64,000 nucleotides of DNA, taken from Eremophila alpestris peregrina. Lineage: Eukaryota; Chordata; Aves; Passeriformes; Alaudidae. This document shows, in pieces, positions 12,676 to 24,700 of the stretch. How positions within the stretch are numbered: the stretch's first letter is position 1; each line of letters begins with the position of its first letter. The translations under genes were made by a program, and so were the position numbers. A model generated the notes under the pieces. The model saw only the letters and a list, made by a program, of their open reading frames with translations. It did no database searches and was not told the origin of the DNA. The stretch spans positions 13,965,947 through 14,029,946 of the forward strand of contig WMCF01000012.1 in NCBI GenBank assembly GCA_009792885.1, given 5' to 3'.

Positions 12676-14794
12676 TATCACATCTGCAAAGCGAATGGCA
12701 ATGCAGATAAATAATAGATTAATTAACAAGAGATAAGTACAATTCAATAGTGTAATGCTCTTCCTAAGCTGCATCCCCAGTTATCTCTGAACCACAGTGG
12801 ACTAATTGAATCCTAGAAGTGTCTCATTAGATAAAGTGTAAATATAATAGCAATACTATAATTTATAAACTTTTTATTCCTCATTCCTTATTTTTGATCC
12901 TGCTGCTGTACTTTGCTCACTTCACACTTCTTCAGCTATGTTCTGGCCAGCTAGTCCCTTCAACCAAGCAGAATGACTGACCAGACCTTTCTACACAAAA
13001 TGTACCTGATATGAGATGCTCTTCCCAAAGCTGCCAGGGTAGCACAGAGATGTGCCAAAACCAATAATTTTGTGCACTCATTCATAAAATGGAGGGTCAA
13101 CAGAGTGCCTGACTGCATTATGGGTTGCTTCCAACCAACATTGATCTCCTTAAAGAGATTGCATTTTGTTTCAAACAATAAAATTCTGCAAGCTGTGGGG
13201 ACTACTGAGGCTGAGGTACATCTCACTTGTAGACATGTAAATATAAGTTGTTACTGTTTCATAGCAGCACAAAGAAGAAATGAGTATGACTAGAAACAGG
13301 TGGAAGACAAAAAGGAAAATACCTACACTTAGAACATTCAGGCAGAAAGAGTTTAAATTGTGACCTTTTTCCTGTATGGTCTATTACTTAATCTCTATTT
13401 TTATCCTTCAGTGAACACAGAATTTTCTGCCTAAAAATATCCTTTAATGCAAATTATAAGATGAAAGAAGTGTTAGACGTAATAAGTGCAGATCATCTTC
13501 TGTACAGGTGATTTTTGGCTGAGGAAGCACAAGACCTAAATTAGCCACATGGATGCTGGTGGACTGCAGAAGAGCACATTTTAAGTATGTAAGCATGGTT
13601 TTGTACCACCAAGATGATAACATTACGTATTTAAATAAATCTGCTTTTGCAATAAGAAAAGAGAGCTTGTCACTTAGTGTAAGGGAGAAGAAATATCATT
13701 CCTGGACTATTGACAGCTATCAGCTGAGCTAAGCAGAATGAGCTGAGTGTATAGATGAAGACACAGGTTATTTTCTTCCATGATAGGGAACATAAAAGCA
13801 TGACACTCTGCTATTAGTAATGTGTGTGTGTGTAAGTTTATACATCTTTATATATGAGAAGAAGAACTTAATATAAATCGTGAGGTGCAGCAGATTTTAA
13901 CACTCCTGTCAGCCCATTTGCAAAGTTAAAGCTACATAATGAATTGGGTTTTTTTTTGTTTAGAAAAAAAAATTAAAGGAAAATTAGTCACAGTGTTTGG
14001 TGATGAAAAAAAGGGAATTAAAACAACCCTCCCCCCCTTTCTCACATGGCCTAAGAGCATTTTTCCATTGTAAGTTCCCAGAATCCAAGTCACAAAGTGT
14101 ATGTGGATGCTTGGTGTCAGTGCAAGTTAGCAGTATGGGAAAGTTCAAACTAACTAGAGGCAAACAGATTGGAATCAGACTATGGATAAGACCCTGTATC
14201 ATCTGTGCTGTGCTTAGCAGAAACCAATGCCATGGCAATGCAAGAAGCAGCAACCTGTCTGACCAGAATGAGTGTGTGGGCGAGTACCAATTGTGGCACA
14301 GTCAGTTGTACTGAAAATTTGTCTGGGATGACCTTCAGCACCCACTGCTGTGCCTCAGCTCTGAGGTTCTACAGCCAAAATATGTTGCCAGTCAGAATCA
14401 ATTATGCCAAACCACTGGATCATGCTTATGAACACAAAAGAAACACCCCTAGCTTTAAAGATCATCTTTGTAGGCATACCACTGGTTCTCTACTGAGAAG
14501 AAATAAAAACCCCACAGCTTTATAATAAGACAGTAAAACATCACAGTCAACATGCAAAGAAAAGGCAGTCCTGCACTAAGCTGTTATCAGTGCATATTTT
14601 ATTAAAGGCTATGTTAGTTTTTGCTAGTAGCATACTAGCTACTATACAAAATAGAAAGTCTGTATTCTACTTTTGTACAAAACTGTCCTTTTGAGATAAC
14701 CTCAATAAGAGCGATGAAAACAGACATGAATTAACAATTAACTGCCATTATAAAATGAGAAAAAAGGGCAAAACTCAAATCTACATAACAGTCA

Positions 14795-15708
14795 ATGAAG
14801 AAACCTTTGGAGATCATCTAGTCCAATCTGCTGCCACAGGAAACTGTCCAAATGGGTTTTGAATGTCTCCTGAGAGGAAGATGCCATGATCTTCCCAGGC
14901 TGCCTGTTCCAGTGCTCTGCCACCCTCAGGGCACAGAAATCCATCCTCACACTGAGGTGAAACTTCTTGTGTTTTAGTTTAGGGCTATTACTCCACATTT
15001 TGGCTTTGGGCACCAGTGAAAAGAGTCTGGCACCATCCTCTTGACACCCATCTTCGAGATATTTGTATGTATTGATGAGACCCCCTCTCCTCCAGACCAA
15101 ACAGGCCCAGCTCCCAGAGTCTCTCCTCGTAACAGAGAAGCACCAAATCCCTGACCATCCTTGTAGCTCTCCACTGGAGCCTCTCCAGTAGCTCCTTGTC
15201 TCTCTTGTGCTGAGGAGCCCAGAATTGGGCACAGCACTCCAGCTGTGGCCTCACTAGGGCTGAGGAGAGGGGGAGGATCAGCTCCCTTGGCCTGCTGGCC
15301 ACACTCTTCCCAGTGCACCCCAGGATTCCATTGGCCCTCCTGGCCACAGGAGCACTGATGGCTCATGGACCTTGTGATCCCACCAGGAGTCCCAGCTCCT
15401 TTCCCACAGAGCTGCTCTGTAGGAGCTCAGCCCCAGCCTGTGCTGGCACTTGGTGCTGTTCCTCCCCTGGTGCAGGACCTGGCACTTGCCCTTGTTGAGC
15501 CTCAGGAGGTTTCTGTCTGCCCAACCCTCCAGCTGATCAAGGTCCCATGGAATGGCAGCAGAGCCTTCAGGTGGATCAGCCACTGACCCCAGTTCAGTGT
15601 CACCAGCAAATTTGCTGAGGGTGCATTTGATCCCTTCCTCTAGGCCACTAAGAAACAAGTTGAATGAGACTGGACCCAGTATTGATCCACTGACTGACTG
15701 CAGGCCTC
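14795..15708 (-). mobile_element. CR1 LINE copy, 5'-truncated, frameshifted reverse transcriptase
   Basis: On the minus strand the copy begins near the GGATCAATACTGGGTCCAGT block of the CR1 reverse transcriptase. It continues with FLSGLEEGIKCTLSKFAGDT, in which the catalytic FADD is FAGD, then the DLDQLEGWADRNLLRLNKGK segment. After that, homology passes between three overlapping minus-strand frames (for example SRPRELILPLSSALVRPQLE and EHWNRQPGKIM), showing several indels. The end near 14795 corresponds to the CR1 3' region with the family's GATCATCTAGTCCAA signature on the plus strand. About 0.9 kb remains of an element several kb long. It lies in the same orientation as BNC2. It cannot be active. 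Confidence 0.93.
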
Positions 15709-15940
15709 CATTCGGATTCTACCGGAGAAGAATTTCTTGCACTGATACATACTGACATATATGTATATAAACTTATCAAAGTGTGTACTTTGTATATGTA
15801 GGTAGACCAGTATTGACTCTATATCGGAATTGCTTTTAGTATAGGCATGCACAAATTCTGAGCTTGAACCTTTGAATTTTACCATAATTTAAATTATAAA
15901 TAATAAAGAAACCCCACATATAGCTATGAAAACACCTCCC

Positions 15941-15972
15941 ACAAATTTTGCCAACAAATTTTGCCAACAAAT
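15941..15972. repeat. 13-bp tandem duplication
   Basis: The unit ACAAATTTTGCCA is present twice in direct succession and followed by the start of a third copy (ACAAAT). It is a small slippage-type duplication. Confidence 0.9.
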
Positions 15973-17389
15973 ATACAACAAATTAAAATATGTTGCCAAT
16001 TAGTTGTGTAGGACACTAAAAACAAACAAAAAAAAGGAGATACAGAAAAGAGATTTCCAAAATGTTTTCTAAACCACAAAAACCAGTTAATGTAGTAGGT
16101 AGGAAAAGATGGATTTGTTGTATTGGAAGTAAAAGATCAGTCAGTTGTAAGGAAATTACAGTAGTTCTGGTCTCAGATGGGTTTTCAGTAAATTTGCAAT
16201 GTACTGTACACAGGTCAAGTCTATTCTTACCCTAGATGTACTTAAAAGGCAAGAAATACTACCCAGAAAGAGTGGAGATTTTGCCACCATAATGCAATAA
16301 AATTACTGTAGTAATAACACAACCAACAAATCACTGAATACTGAATTTAATTATTTACTTTTGTGTGGGTGATTGATGATGTGTCAGTGTATATAGTGTA
16401 CCTACATCTTTTGCAGTCTCTGTTTCTTCACTGCTCTGCTCAATGAGCTAGGTGATGAGACACAAATTTTTTGTGGCTGTGAAACAATGGTCTGTGGTCA
16501 GACTATAGGATTTGCTACTTCTGTTACAGTTTGGACACTAAAAACCCCCAAAACCTAGACAAAAACATGCTGAGAAGATCAAAGTAAAATATTTACTGCT
16601 GGCTGTTAAAATACTTCCTTCAAGTTAAAGCTAATGTGCTTTCCAATACGGGAACATTACCAAGGGGTCAGCATTACAGCATTAAAATTTTAGAAACCAA
16701 GACTCTCAGGAGCAGTCCATGGTCTTACAAGCAAAGGAACACAAATAGAGTGATGGAGTCACTGAACCACAAACAGTAGTTTTTAAGTGAAAAGTCATGC
16801 AAAGGTACAAGGGCCCCAGGTCTCTGGTGTAACAGGTACATCTACGTCTGCCTATCAGCTCACTCAAGTGCTATTAAAGGCCAACCAATCCATCTGAGTG
16901 GGCCCATTTGCTCCTTGCAGGTACAAATGGCTATTTGCTGTACATATGCGATTACACACTCACTTCCTTTGCCCTATGCTAACAGCATGTAAAACAAAAA
17001 AGTGCCATTTTATGTACACAAAGGCACTTATCTGGGGCCCTTGGGCTCTGAATACAAAGCACTCTGAATAGATTGATGGTACTGCGGTGGGGACAAACAG
17101 GAAATGAACAACTGTATTTCCCAGGTTAATAGCGTAATGATTCTCTATTACTAAAAAACTTGTGCACTTCACCACCTTTTGCTACTGATTTTTCCAGAGT
17201 AGAAAGATATGCTGTAATGGAAAGCGGACAGATTGTATTCAGGCAAAGGATACCAATACAGTAAAAAGTGTAGGTGGGTGATTCTGAACTCTTCTTCTGA
17301 TTGCTGTTATATCTCTGCAGTTTCTGCTACTGCTGATTAAATGTGCTAATGCACAACTTTCTTTTTTATTTATCTGTTTTTTCTTGTTG

Positions 17390-17520
17390 TGTTTTTTTTT
17401 GTTTGTTTGTTTGTTTGTTTGGTTTTTTTTTTGGGTTTTTTGGTTTGGTTTGGTTTTTGTGGGGTTTTTTTTTTGTTTGTGTTTCTTGTTTGTTTGGGTT
17501 TTTCTGCTTTGTTTTTGCTT
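17390..17520. repeat. G/T-rich low-complexity tract with (GTTT)n
   Basis: A (GTTT)n run near 17399-17420 is followed by T runs and GGTTTGGTTTGG-type words. The phenylalanine-rich frame across it is purely compositional. Confidence 0.85.
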
Positions 17521-20500
17521 AGCTTACAATATAATACAACACATGAAACGTTTATAGCAAAGGCTGGATTATATCCAGAGTAGATATTCTTTCCAGAATT
17601 CTAGTCTTTCCAGTTCCTTAAAAAATACACTTAAATGTAATTAGCAAAAGCTTAGGTGACACATGCACTGCATGGAGTATTTCATCCACAAACCTCCAGA
17701 GACTTGTGACTAAATTGCATGCACCATAGCAGGTGCACTGCATTTTACTGCTTGTATCAGCTCAGATCCCTGGTGAAAACAACAGGAAAGCAACTCATTA
17801 AAAAAATTAAAAAATAAAAACTCCCATACAATAATGCCTACACTTTTCCCCCTGCTTATCTCCTGCAAGCACATATTACTTTTCTCTTCAGAAAATTAAT
17901 TCTACACAGGAGAACATCAGGACTTTCAAAAGTGTCACTACACCCAACAAGTATGACTTGTGCTAAGATTCAGGCTACACATTTTAAAGAATGAGGCATT
18001 ACCAGACTTTGCTACACAGATTTTTTTTTCTCATCCTCCCTCAAATGCATTTGTAAGGAAATTTCAGTGTGAAAGGTACTTTTAGAAATAGCTGCATATC
18101 CTTGCCATAAACATCAAAATTATCTCCCTACCAGGCAGTATTGAAAAGACTTGGAATGTAAGTTCATAATTTGTGTTTTTTATTGTCCCTTGGTGACTCA
18201 TACTCCAAACACCCAGGTAGTTCTCAGCATTTTGAAATTTGGCTTTGTGTTAAATTTTGAATAATATCTACCATTTTACACCTCAGAGCTCTGAGAAGGC
18301 AGCACAGTAGTTGGTGTACAGATGTGACAGAATGTTTTTATTCTAGAAAAAAGCTCCCTGTTTTTGACACACTGGAAAATGTACAGCCAGAGAATGCTTG
18401 AGGCGAAGATGCCACACCAGCCTTACATCTGTCTGCTTTCATTTGTCTACAACTGTGCTTATAGATAAAACATGCCTTCCAGATGTCATCACAAGCAGTG
18501 TTCATATGCTGACTTCACTGAGATACTATTGTTTGCTGCCAGCATAACAGAGTTGTAAAACTAAAATATTTAAACTCTGCACTACTCAACACAACTTTGA
18601 ATGTCACACAGGATCTTATTTCAGGATTAATTAACGTACACCCCAATAAAATAATCATGTGTTAGAAAAACCAGAGCTAGCTGGCATATCCAGTATGCTG
18701 CCCTTTTTCCTTCTTTTCTTCTTCTTTTAAAGACACAGTTTGTGTTCTAGGAAGTACTGTAGAGGTAAAGAAGTTGCCCACAAAGGAACAAAACATATAG
18801 CCTAATATGTTTGAAATGGGTGACTACATCTCTACAGAGATTTTTGTCTCGTGAACACTTCACTATCATTATTTACTTGCAAGCACAACATTTTGAAGGA
18901 TTTCTCTGGGTAGTCGTTCTGTTAACAGAACTTCTATTCAACTACACTAGTTCTAAGTTAAAACAGCATTAATTAAAAATTCACAGCTTTACATCCATAT
19001 ATCTACTTGTAGAGAAGAAACAGACATTTTCCTCCACAAAGCTTTCTGCTCTGTCCAAAATCTTTAAACAGCTGAGTAATTTATTTTGCTAATTTGAAGA
19101 CAATGAGAGAAAGTAAATTCTGAAAATATCTGTTTCACTTTCAGACATTTTCTGCTGTTAATGAAATAATGATCTAGGTATCTTAAAATGTTTCATAATT
19201 TTCATGAAAATAATTATGCTGATGGTATACAATATTCTGTCATTATGTCATTCCATAATGAAAATCATCAGATATCTCTACAATAAGAGGTTAAATTTCT
19301 GAAACTTCTGAATTATTAACTCTTAAAGAAGTATGCTATACTTGCAAAAAAACATGAACTCTCCAGTTTTGGAAGAGACGTCATTTCTAAAGAGTAGATT
19401 TCAATAGAAGGAGGACTATAAAACTTATTTGACTGTACATCTTGAAGGGTTCTTAAAATTTCTGCCAGCCTTTGCTCAGGTTGGAAGAGACTGCATCTTC
19501 AACTTGGTGAACTTCACAGGGAATATTTTCAGCTCACCCTAACATTTATGAGACAAATGTTTTTATTCTAGGAATTTACAAATAATTCCAACACACTAAG
19601 AAATCTGCGTTCTAACGCTTGTCTACTGAGGGAAAGTATAGGGTGATAGTTACCTATTAAAATTCTACTGTACATTCTCACATGATCTACTGAAGGGTGA
19701 ACACAGTCACATGGCTTATAACTATTTGCAACTAAATTAACTAAATTTTCTTTCTTTTTTTTTTTTTTTTTTAATATCTTTTCAAGAAAACCAAACCTTA
19801 AAACAGTAATTTGGTCAGCCAGTAGACAACAATTGAGAGTTCACCAAGTTCTATCAACAAAACTTAAAGAAAGCTATAGAAAAAATCAATGTTGCTACAA
19901 CAAAATTAAGTGGGAAATTTCAACTATTTTCATTGGTACTGTTAAAGGATTGTGGTCACAGTGCCAAAAGCATATACAAATCAACACTTCCCAGTTAATT
20001 TTTTTATTATGAATTAATCTAAATACAAATATTGGAGAGTGAAGACACTAGGACTGAATGCTAGGATGCTGAGCTCCATGTATATTGCAGAATGTTGTCT
20101 TCACCCATTAACAGCGAGAAACATCCTGTTATTAGTCATCCATGTGTACTTCAAAAGAACCTGGGGCATACAGCCCTCATTCCATCATGAACAGTAGTGC
20201 TGATTCAGTTAATTGTCTGCAAGATCTTATGACTATTTTATTTACAACTCAAAAAAAAGTATACTGTGATTAACAGAGTTAGATATCAAGTAGCTTTCAG
20301 GTATCTCAATAATTTGAAACTCCTTAGTTTCCTAACTTGGTAATTGTCATTTTAGAGAAAGAAAACATATATTTTCTTGGGTTTATAAATTTATACATAC
20401 ACACACACCCATACACATATGTATTTCCATACAAGAGTTGGAGGAAAGACTATTTGTAAATAATCTGTGAATGTCTTCACCTTCTCTTGTAACAGAGAAG

Positions 20501-21059
20501 TCCTGTTTAAAGATACTGTCTTGCACTTCCTCTACATTTCAGGGTAAAATCTTTATAGTTATCAAGTAATGTTTACTTCTCTTCCAAAGTCTTTGCATAG
20601 TGCTTTTGAGCCAATAGATCAGAACCAGACAATGGTCTCTGGTCATCCCTCACAATTTTCTTCAAGCAAGAAACTCCACCTTGTACTCTTAAGCAGCAGT
20701 AAATATACACATCTGATTAGAGAAACTAGTAACAGAACAACTTAAGGAGCTTTCAGAGGGATAGACCTACATTATGCTTTGCAACACCTGCTACCTATTC
20801 TCCCTAGCTAATGGTTTTCAAATTTTACTTTTAGGGAGTAATAACTATCTAAATTAGGAGCTCAGTAATTTGCCCTCTTTAAAGCTCAATTTTTTTTGTC
20901 ATTCTTCAAAACTTAAAAAATGTCAGCACTGTCAACAAGCTTTATTGTAGTAGCAACAGCATTTGATCCAGAGAACATATTCTGCTTCACTTGCAAGGAC
21001 AAAGAAATACCCAGTTGACCTGAGAATTGCCACAAGGAATTTGACAAGTATCTGGGCAA

Positions 21060-21107
21060 GTTAAGTTACCATCTAAACAGTTGCTACTGTTTAGATGGTA
21101 ACTTAAC
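21060..21107. repeat. Perfect 22-bp inverted repeat with 4-base loop
   Basis: Bases 21060-21081 are exactly complementary to 21086-21107, with TGCT as the loop. The arm core is TTACCATCTAAACAGT. A partial third copy of the arm (ACCATCTAA) follows at about 21106-21114. There is no terminator context, since this is a eukaryotic intron. A snap-back (template-switch) origin is the simplest reading. Confidence 0.95.
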
Positions 21108-21748
21108 CATCTAAGTGTTGGTTAGTTAAGAGAAAGAAAAGAATGAAGGGACATGCCTATCAAGAGCTAAAAATATTTATCTCAAGATTTTTATAAATGA
21201 TATGGGAGAAAACCATAAAAAAGGCCATGAAGGGCCTTAATCTAGGGGTCTAACCCTCACCAACAGTGAACAGGACCTTATCTCTCAAGTATCTAAATCA
21301 CTTTCAAAAATGGAACTCAAGCTTCCAATTACACCTGTTAGAAAAAAATAAAAGTACTCATGTGCATAACCATACATAAAAGCTCTCATCTAGAACTTGC
21401 AGATTGGATTTGTGAATTAAAAATTGGAGGGCAAAATTTTCTATAGTTTTTAGGCTGAAATTACTTATTTCAATAGAAGGAAAAGAGAGAAAAAGGGGCA
21501 GAGTAGGTCTGAGAACTCTGGAAATTCCTACTTTTCAGACTGACTCACAGCAGAAATACTTATGCTGACATGTTGACTGCAAGCCACACATATGCTTCTT
21601 GTCATTGGCTCTTTACATATGGGATATTGGTTTCTTCAGGTATCACTCCTAATTAAGAATCCACCATTTCCCCTATTATTTCATTGGGAACATTTGCCCT
21701 GTTGAGACAATCTTGTTTCTAGGAGCCCTGAAACCATGTCTACTGGTG

Positions 21749-21769
21749 CTCCCTCTAGTCTAGAGGGAG
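21749..21769. repeat. 10-bp inverted repeat with 1-base spacer, next to an imperfect duplication
   Basis: CTCCCTCTAG and CTAGAGGGAG flank a single T. Directly after it, AGAATCTATTGTT and AGAATCCATTGTT form an imperfect direct repeat about 21 bp apart. Both are probably local rearrangement scars. Confidence 0.85.
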
Positions 21770-24700
21770 AATCTATTGTTCTAGAAACAGAATCCATTGT
21801 TCCTGTAAAATTTCTGACCTAAAAATACTGTGCTTACACTTATAATACCTGTTTCATCCAGTCAGAGGCCTAATGTATTCACTGCCTTGACTTACAGTTT
21901 TTAATGCTTTATCTAACGGCTTGTAAATCTGTCACACCCTTGATAACCTGTGCTCTTCTGTGAATGACTGCCTGTAAAAATACAAAGGTTCTGTAGCTGT
22001 AGTGAAATAATTTGTAGAAGGCAAAGTCCATGCTTGAGCCACAATGTCTTTTCCCTGCACATTGGCTGAAACATTCATATCTTTTCTGGAGATGATTTTG
22101 CTTAAGCCCTTTGAAAATAAATCATTCTCAAAAGCACTCAAGATTTCCCTGAAGACTTTGTAAGGCTTCCTGCTTCATAGGTTTCCATTCCTTTGCTGTA
22201 AGGCTAATGCATTTTAGGGATGTTTGTTCTGATGCAAAGCTAACTTACGAGTAAAAATAAACTACTAGCATTTATAATGCTGTTGGAAGGCAAAGAATGC
22301 CAAATGCTAAACTTAAATTACCAGAGCTGGGAGTCATTCCTTAATAACCTTCTCTTTAGACAGCTTTTTGTGTCTCAGAGGAAAAGACATTTAGAAAGAG
22401 TGTAATGATGAACATTCCATCACTTAAAAACCAGCAAAATCCCCAAACCTGCAATAGCCTTGCATGAAGAAAAAAATAATAATTTTGTGGGAGAAGATGA
22501 TGGCAATCCACTTCCAGTTTGATGCATCAAACCAGAGGCAAATCATTGCCATTATTACCCAAGTGAACTGTATGTTTATTACCCATAAGCCATCCTGTTT
22601 ACCCTTCTGTGAACACTAGGAGCTACACTTTGCTTGTTTCAGATATGCCTGTCTACACAAAGATTTTACAAGTGTTCACATAAATAAGTATTTACAAAAA
22701 ACCCCAAACAAATATACAAACAAAACCCCACAAAGCAATGTCTAGGAAAAAAATCCACTTTTGCACAGAATATTTAACCTGCAAGATCAGCAAGTTCCTG
22801 AATTAAGAACATGTCATTATCTTAATATATATTTACTTATGTCAAAGAGTTATTTGATTTTGAATTTTGCTCAGCAGACAGGGAATTAATGGTGAAGTAC
22901 TAGTATTTCACACTGCACACAGAACTGCAAACAGAATTTTGTTTTAGACTTGTTGGAACATAATTTCATTAAAAAAACCCCACATAATTTAACAATTCAG
23001 AAATTCACATATATGCTTTATAAAAATGAATGAGAGACCTAAAAACCATGGAGAGTCATAACTTCGAGTTGGCTCATTTGTTTCCATTTTATTACAGCAC
23101 TACATGGTGGGTATCAGATTCTTCACAGAGAAAAGCATTTAAATCTTTATTCTAATCTGTTTTAGCAGAATTATATTATAGTGTAATACTATTTTTTCTG
23201 ACTGATAAAATATCATTTAAATAAGACCAAAGAGAGCTCTGAACCCCAACAGAGACCTATCCTGAAGAAAATCCACAAGTATCACTTCAAGCTATCTTGA
23301 AGAACAGTTGTGCTTTATTGATAGGTAGGCTACTATATTCTATTTATTTATTGTTCTCTAGCTGAATTCACTTCTTGCTGAAGGCCACCACACAACTATA
23401 AAATGCATTCTGTATATTGATATTCTTCATTTTTGACAGACTAGGCTTTTCTTTGGGGCCCTTAACGAGAATATTGACAACTTTACAAAAACTTGTCTGC
23501 AGCTGTTTGAGTCTATCACAGCAGTAAGTTAAATCGTTGGAGCATACTGCTATGAGAAAGGGAAATAATCTGACCAAATTATAGCCTTATACTATGCCCT
23601 AGATATAGACAAAAGTAATTCCAGTTCTGTGTACCTCCTGCCATGACATCATCTAATCCTTCTAGCTGTGGGAATGTTGGGAGCATGGAGCACCAACTTT
23701 TCTCAGGCCTTGTCTCCTTTTCAGTGAGATCAGAACTGATTTACATATTTAATTCTGCTCTCTTCTATAAAACAGGAAATTTGTGTATTGAAGGACATAT
23801 CTGTCCCAACCGACTTAATGAAAATGGGAACTACTTCCCCATGTATGTGGTCCTGTAAAACAAAATGACAAAACAACACACAGGCATGTGCTTTCCACTG
23901 CCTGTAGTATCTCATTGCCTGCCCTGGTCCTACAAATATTTCCTTCCTCCAAAACTGATATGTCTTCTTAAGCTCTTCTGGTAATTGTGGAGACAGGAGG
24001 AACTTAAAAGGAGAGAAAAATAAGGCTAAGTCAGCTTCTGCAGAATGCAGACCTCCTACAATCTGTGTGGAAAAGCCGTGGCATCTGCTGTAAGTTTTCC
24101 TCTTCCAACACATTGAAATAAATACCTGACAAGTGCAAGATCGTTTTTCCTGTCATCTTTTTTTGGTTTCATTTAATTAATTTAATTTCATTCATTTATT
24201 CTTCTTATTTACTGATTAAATATACATGACCCATTTGGCTGTTTTGGGGAACACTTTACAGGCTAACATCTTCACTCCAAATCTTATTAGTTTTAAGTCT
24301 CATTTGCTCTGTCATCCAGGATTCTCAGTATAGCTCAGCTACAATATTCTTCTCTCATTTAACTGTGTATTTTTGTCTATAAAGCCACCTGCAATCCGCC
24401 CTTTTTGCATGGAATCAGAAACCAGCCATAAACTATCCCCTAATGTGTTTTAAGTTCAAAGAACTTTGTCCTGGCCTAGATTTCAAAAAGGGAAAAAAAC
24501 CTACTAAGTCCTCAAAAGTCACAACTATTAATCAAAAGCATGTATACAAAATAAATGCAAAATTCATATTTACTTGTTTACCAAAGTATGACAGTCTTAA
24601 GACTTGTGGGAAAAGAGAGTTGGCTGAAGAGGCATTTCTCAGGGATTCCAGGTTTAAAATAATAGAATTACCACAAAGCATTGTCTGAGGATTTAATGTC

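Larger units (their letters stand above)
9291..14794. other. Unique intron with simple repeats
   Basis: No gene or RNA is supported. I see a short (CTGTA)n run at 9465-9483, a poly-T run near 10820-10835, an A/C-rich tract at about 12613-12675, a short (TG)n near 13820-13834 and several homopolymers near 13950-14040. Both-strand open frames of about 100 codons at 13984-14525 carry no recognisable domain and are treated as chance. Confidence 0.6.

Noticed and set aside
13984..14525. Overlapping frames of 89-106 codons on both strands
   Set aside because: Mutual overlap on opposite strands and absence of any motif suggest chance openness.
14974..15658. Several overlapping minus-strand frames of 119-146 codons as host genes
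   Set aside because: They are pieces of one frameshifted CR1 reverse transcriptase and its 3' region.
19440..19540. CAGGTTGGAAGAGACTGC resembling the CR1 3' end
   Set aside because: Only one short word matches; neighbouring CR1 landmarks and the terminal repeat are missing.
21060..21107. Hairpin as a rho-independent terminator or microRNA
   Set aside because: Terminator logic does not apply in a vertebrate intron, and the stem is too short and too perfect for a typical microRNA precursor.
23730..24113. 127-codon minus-strand frame
   Set aside because: No recognisable domain, no supporting context, and length is within chance expectation for 64 kb read in six frames.
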